Made by a program: the position numbers and the translations under genes | Origin: Gigantopelta aegis | Taxonomy: Eukaryota > Mollusca > Gastropoda > Neomphalida > Peltospiridae | Reading direction: 5' to 3' | Assembly: GCF_016097555.1 (NCBI RefSeq) | Contig: NC_054706.1 | Location: forward strand, 79,624,353 to 79,688,352 | Length of the DNA: 64,000 nucleotides | Notes under the pieces: model-generated | What the model was told of the DNA's origin: nothing | Databases searched by the model: none | The model's input: only the letters and a program-made list of their open reading frames with translations | Shown here: positions 56,330 to 64,000 of the stretch, piece after piece | Position numbering within the stretch: the stretch's first letter is position 1 | How the letters are laid out: the number at the start of each line of letters is the position of its first letter

Positions 56330-57240
56330 GGATACTATAGATTTTAATATTCACAATTTTTTTCTACATACTGAAATATTGGGTAATATCAGTGTTATGA
56401 AGTGCTAATACAAAACAGGTTAAACCTCAGTTGTAAGTGAATTTTATCAAATGTTTCTTTAGATAGTTTGGTATTCTGACAGTCGATTGTGTTTATCAAA
56501 ACAGCTAAACTAGATATTTCTTTGCAGAATGTCGAAACACGACAGTACATTCAGAAGGCATAACTTCATTACAAGAGCTTGCTGATGGATGGTTCAGTAT
56601 TGAAGAAAGCTTATGTTTTGAACCACAATAATATGAGTTCTAGGAAGTGAATGGATTGACTGTTTAAATTAAGGTAACGTGCATTTGTACATAAAACATG
56701 CCGAATTACATTAGGAAATTGAATTAAAAGAAACGAAAAAGGGCAGCAATCGAACAGCATCACGTGTGATATATAACCAAACATATTGCACAAAGGTAAA
56801 CGCAAAATACATAAATTCCAAAGCTAACTAGAAAAAGTAGCTATCTTTTGTTTGCAATAAAGTGCCATTTCATGATAATAAACAGAAGATAATGCTGTTG
56901 ATAAACTTAAACACCAGATGGAAAGAAAATTGCTAATTGCTGATGACACTTTTGAAATGTTAACATAGCACTCGGCAAAATTTGTATGTTACATGTAGCT
57001 AATAAGACTATCTCTGTTGATTAAAACAACACGTGTCACACAGTGCTTGTAAGCATTCAGTTCAACGTTGAGGCGTTTGAAGTAAGTTAACTATTTTTAC
57101 TGTCTTTGAGTAACAGCTACAATACCTTTAATATATGCTGCAGCTGACATCGCAATACTTTCTACATGACGTGTGGACAACTGCTGGCATCTCGCAATAC
57201 TTTCATAATGCAGTACATAAAGGTTCGCAGTAATCATTTT
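56330..57240. other. Gene-free stretch
   Basis: AT-rich; no supported exon or element boundary. Confidence 0.4.
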
Positions 57241-57244
57241 AAAA

Positions 57245-57395
57245 ACGTTTATTGATTTAGTGTGGGATTTAAAAATATTTTTTGATTTATTTGGCTGGGA
57301 TTTAAAAATATTTATTGATTTATTTGGCTGGGATTTAAAAATATTTATTGATTTGTTTGGGTGGGATTTAAAGATACTTATTGATTTATTTTTAA
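57245..57395. repeat. 33-bp tandem repeat, ~4.5 copies
   Basis: TGGGATTTAAAAATATTTAT then TGATTTATTTGGC repeated at 33-bp spacing (GGGATTT at 57264, 57297 and so on), the outer copies diverged. Confidence 0.88.
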
Positions 57396-57399
57396 ATGG

Positions 57400-58860
57400 A
57401 GAAGCTCATTAAAACAAAATTCAAATTAATTATTTTAATACTAAATAAGCGCATATGTACACATGGTATAATATTTTTAGACTCATTTGTCATTCTGACG
57501 ATGCATATACTCTGTAACCCTATATGCATTTCCCTTTCACCTAAATAGAGAACACCATACTATTAATCATATTAGAGAATGGTGTCATTTAACTCACATG
57601 GAATATTATAAAACAGAAAAAAGTAGCGTTGAAATAATATTTACTTATAAATATTGTTTCAGACAACACGGTATCAGATACGTGTTGCGAACTCCACCAC
57701 ATTCACTAAGTTATATGATTAGTAAGCATAATGCTCATTTATACAGTGGTAGTGGACATTCCATGGAGAGCTTCTCATATGTCGTGGTGATAGCCAATTT
57801 TTAGTGCACACTCTTTGTCATTAATAAAATTACAATTTACTTATATTGTTTTTGCATAGGATACGGATATCTTTATATCCACTGCATTTCTGGAGATCAT
57901 AATGTTTGGTAGTATTTCAAATTCGAACGTTGTTTAAAAGCGTTTCGTACGAACGAATTCATAACTTCTACCAACGGCCAAACGAAATATGAAATAATTC
58001 AGCAAATGTCATTCCAAATGTATTTAACCATATAGTGTTTTATATTTAAAACATGTTAAGATAGTGTTAAAAAGTAAACATATAGTGTTTAGATAGTGTT
58101 AAAAAGTAACAAGAAAAAGCAAGTTTTGTTGGCAACAAGTCCTGCTAGTGCCCAAAGAGAAAAAACCCATAAAGGTACTTCCGACAATGCTCCTGCTTGT
58201 CTAATGTTAACAAAACAAAGGTTGTTTCCGATACCATCTGATTGATCAGGTTGGACCGTCCTGACCACTCGTCTGCCTGAACTCCGCTCGAAGTGATATG
58301 CCACAATTCAACCACCAGGATCCCACCATCCATCATTACAGGACGCACGTCACGGCCTTCAAAGTGTTTCAAAACGGGAGGTTTGCTATATTAACCATTC
58401 CCCTTAAGAATATTATGACCCTGAATTACAGCACAGGAACAGCAAACGCTAGGGTTGTGGGGTTGAGACACGTTTAATACCTTTTGTACATAGTAATTGA
58501 ATAACATTGTGCAAGCGAAAAGTTCCTACAAGGACTGGTCTATCGCGTGGAGTTGAAATGAAATTTAAAATGAGAAAATCCCACATTTTAATTTCTCGTT
58601 CATTAATCTTCCCTCAATTAATCCTGGATTCAATGATAATCCATAGCTGGTCGGCGTCCAACAGAGACTGACGAAGATCGACCCAGATGTGCGCCGACGT
58701 GTTACAGATTGTGAGGAAACCAGCATTAAGTGTCATGTAACATAAAGAACCCATCCTAGATAAAGGAAAAGCAATAATACCCAAGACATATGCCTTTTCC
58801 CAGTTATGTACATATTTTCCAAGTAATAGCCTGTAACGCGTGTTAGCAAAAGATATATAT
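57400..58860. other. Gene-free stretch
   Basis: An open minus-strand frame at 58,145-58,372 (HFEGRDVRPVMMDGGILVVE…) has protein-like composition but no family, splice context or homologue in the window; it is not called. Confidence 0.35.
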
Positions 58861-58865
58861 ATTAC

Positions 58866-58920
58866 CTTCAGTCATGCAAAATATGAGAACGATTTAAAAA
58901 ATCAAAGTCGGTCGTCCCAT
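58866..58920 (-). pseudogene. Gene C signal exon, decayed
   Basis: 55 bp, the same length as gene A exon 1 and aligned to it base by base, with the same phase-1 donor (GAAG/GTA). It reads MGRPTLIF, then TAA where gene A has CAA (Gln), then IVLIFCMTE. The hydrophobic signal core is thus interrupted by a stop. It lies 3.9 kb upstream of the gene C module exon on the same strand. Confidence 0.55.
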
Positions 58921-60055
58921 CGTTCCGGTGTGGTATGACATACGGCCCGGCGTGATATGCAGCGCGGTGCGTTTAACTGCGCATGCGCGAAATATGCGGG
59001 CCAAATCTCATCACCACCTGCATGACAAATGGACTGCCATGATATATGGCCCGTTTGTGGAGACTATTACTATGAATATTATAGATAACACAGTTTTACT
59101 CCCAGTTAGAAGTGTAACATATCTGCCATCTCTTATACTTTCCTGTCGCCCCATACACGACTCAGTAGTGAGTTTGGTTGCTTGGCGGAGCATGACTCGA
59201 CCTGCCCTGAAATTTCACTCGCCAAAGTCCAGACTATTTGAACTTTAATTGAATTTAAATCAGTACTTTTAAATCTATTTCAAATATTAAGTACTGCTGA
59301 ACTGGCTTTTCCAGGGGCTTTAAATATATTACACCAACAGTCAAATGTTTTGTTTGTTTTGGCTGCCCGACCCATCTGCGACTAATTCGATTCACATTTA
59401 GTCCTGACGCAAACGAATTTCTAAATTTATCTATTATAATCTAATATTCCTTTAATGTAATGATTTTATTTTGTTCCTTTTATTTTTACTATTATTTTAA
59501 AAATAAAAATAGCAAATTCCATATTCTTTCTCTTTCCTACCATCTCCCTATCTTGAACACATTTCCAGAGCAACCCGGATAGTATATATATTCCAGAAAG
59601 ACGTGATTGAACCTTCAGTGGATTAAGCATGCGTCAAAATGGAAGCCTGGTTTTCCTAAACGTATTTAAGCATTGCAAATAGATGTAGGTATCCGAGTAT
59701 ACGGCAGACAGGCTTTGTATATCAGGCTGTATAATATGCCCAGTTTTAACTTCAACACAACGTGTACGTAGTTTGCAATAAACATGATGCAAACTCGGCG
59801 TCCTCATATCTCTAACGCATGCCGAACATTGTTGGTAAATGTCGTCAAAGTTCTGAGAGTACATTTTCAAAAGATGCTTTGACTTAACTCAAAGCTGAAT
59901 GGCGGATGACATACACAGAGACCGCGACATTTACAATCAGACAACCTCACATTTTTACTATTGTTTACTCACGGTGATAAAGCATCTTCAAGGCGAAAGT
60001 AAACGAACCAACGAACGAATGGTAATGTTATGCAAAGTTTGCAGCTTTCACACTC
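58921..60055. other. Gene-free stretch
   Basis: No exon supported; small frames only. Confidence 0.4.
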
Positions 60056-60060
60056 ATTTC

Positions 60061-60480
60061 TTAAAGGGACTATCATGAGTGTGCTGCAATGTAAGATGTG
60101 TTCGACTAATACAATTTTGTAACGACTAATATCACATATTGAATATATTTTCTTGTTTGGAATATCAATGTCTGTATATTCAATGCGTTTCTGATCGTCC
60201 TAATAGTTGTAAGTAGCCCGAACTGGATTTAATATCCCAATAGGTACATACGAAAAATATATAGTAGGAAATAAAATGAACCTTAACATAGTGCAAACAC
60301 CAGGACGACCAGAAACACCTTTAATATACAACCACTAATATTTCTAGATCACCTTTAATATACAACCACTAGTATTTCTAAATCACCTTTAATATACAAC
60401 CACTAATATTTCTAAGTCACCTTTAACATACAACCACTAATATTTTATTTAGAAAAAATATATTTAATATGAGTAGTTGT
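60061..60480. mobile_element. TTAA MITE family 1, copy lacking its right end
   Basis: TTAA at 60061-60064, then AGGGACTATCATGAGTGTGC and the usual left arm and centre (ACCAGGACGACCAGAAACAC). The right arm dissolves into a 34-bp tandem repeat and the terminal AGTCCCT is absent. Confidence 0.7.
60316..60450. repeat. 34-bp tandem repeat inside the MITE
   Basis: CACCTTTAATATACAACCAC then TAATATTTCTAGAT at 60316, 60350, 60384 and 60418. In other copies this sequence (CACTTTTAATATACAGCCAC) occurs once, so it was amplified in place. Confidence 0.9.
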
Positions 60481-60644
60481 TACATTACTCTGGCACCATG
60501 TGTGCAAATGATTTAGGTTGCGTGACAAAATACGCCTCTCTGATTGGCTCACCTCCCATGCAGGCCATGCTCCTTCCCGACCTCTCTCTAACCTACGTAA
60601 TTACTGAACATGTGCTGGCGTGATCTGATATCGTCCTAGTTCGA

Positions 60645-61100
60645 GTGACCTTGATATGTCCTACTGCGCACGACCTACTTACACCTATAAAGGGCCCTGA
60701 TTTGAGCCACCAGAAGATTGTATTAAAGACAAGTCATTTTAGTTTGATCTGCGAGAGAAAAATGGTAACTGATTCATCAAACACAGGACGCAGATGTCCA
60801 ATAGATATTGGGAATCAAGTGTTTGTTACAGTTACACCATGCACAGAAAAAATGCTCATACACATCCAACAATGTAAGTCTTTTCCCACCAAACGTGGGA
60901 TGGGTCTTAACATGAAACAGTGGGTTGAACTATCTCCATGTACCCATCAGATTGAAGAGAAAAACAGCCTTAAAGGATGTATACTATCAAATCAAATCCC
61001 ACAGACGACAATAGTAACATATGTGGTTAAAACTCCTACCTGCAGCGTATCAATCGACATAAACACCATGAGTATAAATACTACCACCCCTCACCCTTAA
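60645..61100 (+). CDS. PC4/SUB1-like ssDNA-binding protein
   Basis: Preferred start 60762 (MVTDSSNTGRR), giving 112 residues; the longer frame from 60645 would start upstream of the TATA box. GNQVFVTV, MLIHIQQ, then PTKRGMGLNMKQWVELS and QIEE match the order and spacing of the PC4 (transcriptional coactivator p15) core: β-strands, a short insert, the K-(K/R)-G-(I/M)-x-L-x-x-x-QW motif and a final helix. PC4 proteins bind single-stranded DNA and act in pol II transcription or DNA repair. The C-terminal 45 residues (GCILSNQIPQTTIV…TPHP) have no counterpart in PC4. They coincide with the start of the locally duplicated DNA, so they may be read-through, and the real gene may splice out near residue 70. 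Single-exon expression or a decayed multicopy gene are both possible. Confidence 0.5.
   Translation: MTLICPTAHDLLTPIKGPDLSHQKIVLKTSHFSLICERKMVTDSSNTGRRCPIDIGNQVFVTVTPCTEKMLIHIQQCKSFPTKRGMGLNMKQWVELSPCTHQIEEKNSLKGCILSNQIPQTTIVTYVVKTPTCSVSIDINTMSINTTTPHP
60686..60691 (+). promoter_or_regulatory. TATA box before the PC4-like frame
   Basis: TATAAA in the context CACCTATAAAGGGCCC. A start of transcription about 30 bp on (near 60,717) would leave a 5' UTR of about 45 nt before the ATG at 60762, which is why that ATG is preferred. Confidence 0.5.
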
Positions 61101-61452
61101 GTGAATCAGAAAAACGTGGGGGTCAAGCTGCTTATTTCAAAGATAACAGGTAGCGTCTATGACTATCCTAGTTCCGCACAAAAGTTTGGAACTTTTTTTT
61201 TTTTTACAGGTAACTCATACATGTTTCGAGCACACGGTTACTTAACACAGTGGTACTAGATGAAATAAAATTGCATACATTTTTGCATAGATGAAACAAA
61301 CACACACATTTATCACCAATCACAGGACTTGTGGTGTTAACTTCTCTGTCAAAAGTTGAACCTCGAACTTTGACCTAGCCGGAAATTATTTGGTTTAGTA
61401 CTACCTAAAGCAAGGGACTGAAAAGAAGGCATTTGATCATTTGGAAGCTAGC
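60985..61452. repeat. Local direct duplication, left copy
   Basis: Aligned with 61803-62222 at an offset of about 820 bp: shared words include ACAGCGTATCAATCGACATA… (left ACCTGCAGCG, right ACATACAGCG), CGTCTATGACTA, CATACATGTTTC and GTTGAACCTCGAACTTTGAC. The copies differ by many substitutions and small indels, so the duplication is not recent. Confidence 0.85.
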
Positions 61453-61802
61453 TATTTTTTAATATAAAAATAAATTGCTATTGAAATGTAAGTTCAAGTT
61501 GCCTAGATATATTATCATATTTAAGAGCAGTTGTATATGGCAAGTTAAATTCCATGTAAACAGAAAGTATTCAAATATTTACAGTATGAATTATAGGCCA
61601 AAACCAACTTTTTCTCAGTGCTAACTTTGACTCAAACACCATTCAGTCATGTACAGTGATTGTTGTCAAGGTCAAGGTCATTGTGGACTTGCATGGTCGA
61701 GTGACGGCTAATTAATCAATCAGTATAGTTTAATTAAATTAAATGACAAAATCGTAATATTTTTTTTATTATGCACTGAATATGTGCTATTGAGTGTATA
61801 CT

Positions 61803-62222
61803 ACCAAATCAAATCCCATAGACGACAAAAGTAACATAATATTATGTGGCTAAAACTCCTACATACAGCGTATCAATCGACATAAACACCACGGATATAA
61901 ATACTACCACACCTCACACTTAAAGTGAATCAAAAACAAATTGGGGTCAAGCTGTTCATTTCAGAGATAATGGGTAGCGTCTATGACTACCCTAGTTCCG
62001 CACAAAATTTTAGTACTTTTTTTACAGGTACCCCATACATGTTTCAAACACAAGGTTACTTGAAACACACTCACATTTATCATCAACCAATGGACTTGTG
62101 GTGTTAACTTCTTTATCAAAAGTTGAACCTCGAACTTTGACCCAGCCGGAAGTTATTTGGTTTTTGTACTATCTAAAGCAAGAGACTGACAAGACGGCAT
62201 CTGATTATTTGGAAACTAGCTT
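61803..62222. repeat. Local direct duplication, right copy
   Basis: Second copy of 60985-61452. The upstream PC4-like core was not duplicated; the part equivalent to the C-terminus of that frame has picked up several differences and is not open over the same length. Confidence 0.85.
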
Positions 62223-62287
62223 ATATGCTAGTAGGGATAAAACATTTCTGGTGTGAACATGATTAATTAGGCAGTGGTGGTGGTGTC

Positions 62288-62482
62288 ATGATACAGTCAA
62301 GCCAACAAGGCTTGTATTTTGCTTCACCTCGATCAGCGGCAAAAGTGAAAGAATGTTTTAAAATTATCGAAAATATTGTGCCAGAACTGAAGTCAATAAT
62401 AACTTGTGCCATGCCAGAGTATCATCAAAACCAAACTGAATTCCTGCATTGTAACTGGTTGCCATCAGTGCAACGATTCTAG
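62288..62482 (+). CDS. Unrecognised short reading frame
   Basis: 64 codons, MIQSSQQGLYFASPRSAAKV then KECFKIIENIVPELKSIIT, with protein-like composition and an amphipathic middle. No recognisable family, TATA box or splice site. It could be a small exon or chance. Confidence 0.2.
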   Translation: MIQSSQQGLYFASPRSAAKVKECFKIIENIVPELKSIITCAMPEYHQNQTEFLHCNWLPSVQRF

Positions 62483-62658
62483 ATAGTATATTTGCATTCG
62501 TTTTTGAGAACTCAAAGAGAACAACCATGTTTGCTAAGTTTTATAATTGTCACATTTTTGTGTCTTGTTGCTGTCTACCTGGAACAAAACAGATGACATC
62601 GAGGTGTTCGAGAAATAATGACAACACCAGCTCTAGCAGCATCAGCGACGAAGACAAA

Positions 62659-63310
62659 CAGGGCCCCGTTGTACGAAATAATCGTAGCTACGGTTAATTG
62701 TAGTGACTTACGGCGAGTTTTACGACTGACACACGTAAACTTTATAGCCGTTCCACACAGCAATCTAAGTTAGGTAACGGTAGTCGTAAGTGCCCTTTTA
62801 AATATTAAAATCTTCTTTGCGAAGAAGTGCGAATTTGTTAAATAATAAATTGGTTACCGACTTTTATGAACATCTTGGATGTATTGATGGACATCGGACA
62901 TCCATGATGCAACTTTGTCACTTTATTTGCTAAGCAATTATTGCCGAATGCATAAGACATGAGAGTAATCTCCCGTATTTTCGTGTGAAGGTCGTATGGC
63001 CTAGAATGTTTTTCACCGAACGCTGAATTTAATAAAGTGTATTTGGTATATATTGGATCCATTTTTAAACAAAAAGTTAGTACCCTTCTTAGAATATGGT
63101 CAAAGCATCATCGATTCTAACTGCCATTTGACATTTATGTTAGTGGCTTACAATTGCCTCGTACCAATTGTAAATGTTCATTGCAATTTAGGACGATAGT
63201 AAGGTACGCCGCGTTATGGAATGGGTTGGCGATCGTAGATAAAAACGATTTCGATGGTAGATATTTACGGCGATAGTAGTGCTACGATCGCTTCGTGGAA
63301 CGGGGCCCTG
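62659..63310. mobile_element. Inverted-repeat transposon-like element (CAGGGCCCCGTT termini)
   Basis: Left CAGGGCCCCGTTGTACGAAA then TAATCGTAGC; right, reversed, CAGGGCCCCGTTCCACGAAG then CGATCGTAGC. Arms of about 35 bp, 652 bp in total. This terminus is common in marine invertebrate MITEs related to the Harbinger/ISL2EU type (from memory, not searched). A minus-strand open frame at 62,838-63,062 shows no transposase motif. Confidence 0.72.
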
Positions 63311-63780
63311 GTCTGCAATCTGTGTCACCGTTTAGTAATGCGTGGAACATACACTAGACTGTTAACGTATAATCGTTGGCCTCTACAATTACATCAGCTA
63401 CCAAGGGATCTTGCCAAGCCTGGGTTTTATTATACATGATACCACATGCTTTCATGTGTTTTTGCTACTGGGTACATGTCTTTCAGTGGAAGAATGACGA
63501 TCCAGTGATGGAGCATTATAGATACTCCCCGAGATGTCTATTTCTTCAAGATATAGATGTCTTAAAATTTGTTTGTTAGATATAATAATTTGAATCATGT
63601 GTCTGTAGGTATTAAATCAATTTCAGAATATGCCAGGTTTCTTCCCTTTGTTTACGAGGGTATAAATAGTATAATAGATGTAGGTATAGTAGAACATTAC
63701 ATCATTCACAAGATTACTTGTACTCCGTTTACTACGATCTCATACATGTAGCAAGTTTGTAGGGTCCAGATAAATTGTAT
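63311..63780. other. Gene-free or undecided stretch
   Basis: Short plus-strand frames at 63,376-63,579 and 63,569-63,751 (…SISEYARFLPFVYEGINSII…) might be upstream exons of the frame at 63,781, but no clear donor-acceptor pair was found. Confidence 0.3.
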
Positions 63781-64000
63781 ATGACTGTAGAATATGAAGG
63801 TAAATTCAATATTACGCTATCTCGAATCGAACAATATTTGAGATCGAAAGAAACGTACATCATGACTATTCAGGAGCAAAAGAAATTCCCACGCATCGAG
63901 TATTTTTTACAAGGATTAGACAGTCACTGGCAGTCTGAGTTGAAGGACAGTGTTACCTCAGCCAAATATAAGGACGGGGTGACATATGTGTTCATAGTCA
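63781..64000 (+). CDS. Unrecognised reading frame, open at right edge
   Basis: 73 codons from ATG with no stop to the window end: MTVEYEGKFNITLSRIEQYL, then RSKETYIMTIQEQKKF and GLDSHWQSELKDSVTSAKYK. Composition is clearly protein-like (charged, with Trp and Tyr) and unlike the surrounding noise. I do not recognise the family. The start could instead be an exon boundary further left. Confidence 0.35.
   Translation, partial: MTVEYEGKFNITLSRIEQYLRSKETYIMTIQEQKKFPRIEYFLQGLDSHWQSELKDSVTSAKYKDGVTYVFIV

Noticed and set aside
58145-58372. 75-codon minus-strand frame (HFEGRDVRPVMMDGG…)
   Set aside because: Protein-like composition but no family, splice site or promoter could be seen; too weak to call.

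Overview
The window is animal nuclear DNA, almost certainly from a mollusc. It is AT-rich and gene-poor, with spliced genes bearing GT-AG introns. It is crowded with tRNA-headed SINEs whose tails end in the AACGACGC/ATTTAACGACGC motif common in molluscan genomes, plus short inverted-repeat transposons, Tc1-like elements, an I/Jockey-type LINE, tyrosine-recombinase (DIRS-type) retrotransposon fossils and many microsatellites. No prokaryotic gene organisation, CRISPR array, rRNA or stand-alone tRNA gene was seen. All gene models were built by reading splice sites and frames by eye.

Layout. 1-5,894 (minus): 5' part of a multi-exon gene with an N-terminal Cys-pair (ZAD-like) finger that runs into a DUF6589-like domain and continues off the left edge. 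6,100-8,000: dispersed repeats and two minisatellites. 8,345-9,841: a complete-looking Tc1-like transposon whose transposase lacks its second catalytic Asp. 9,848-12,597: a second Tc1-type element split by a 5'-truncated LINE with a 12-bp target duplication. 14,800-17,680: a DIRS-type fossil. 19,345-20,396: a short unrecognised reading frame and a decayed P2X7-C-type (Cys-rich, zinc-binding) gene. 20,500-25,750: transposon debris.

24,629-31,996 and 36,048-41,371 are two copies of one segment (direct segmental duplication), separated by a second DIRS-type fossil. Each copy carries exons of a small secreted protein family not identified here: signal peptide, Pro/Thr linker, then a six-cysteine module with the spacing C-x9-C-x4-C-x15-CC-x7-9-C-x3-FPG, every module on its own symmetric phase-1 exon. 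Gene A (30,675-32,151) looks whole and has a TATA box. Copy B lost the original signal exon at the duplication edge, has a frame-disrupting minisatellite in its last exon, and may use a different signal exon at 45,743-45,803. A third, more diverged locus (54,742-54,942 with a decayed signal exon at 58,866-58,920) completes a minus-strand cluster. This cluster is the best candidate for undescribed biology here.

41,372-60,600 is otherwise transposon-rich: TTAA-flanked MITEs, foldback hairpins, SINEs and a deleted Tc1 element. At 60,645-61,100 there is a TATA-driven reading frame with a PC4/SUB1-like single-strand-DNA-binding core, followed by an ~820-bp local duplication, an inverted-repeat element at 62,659-63,310 and an unrecognised reading frame open at the right edge.
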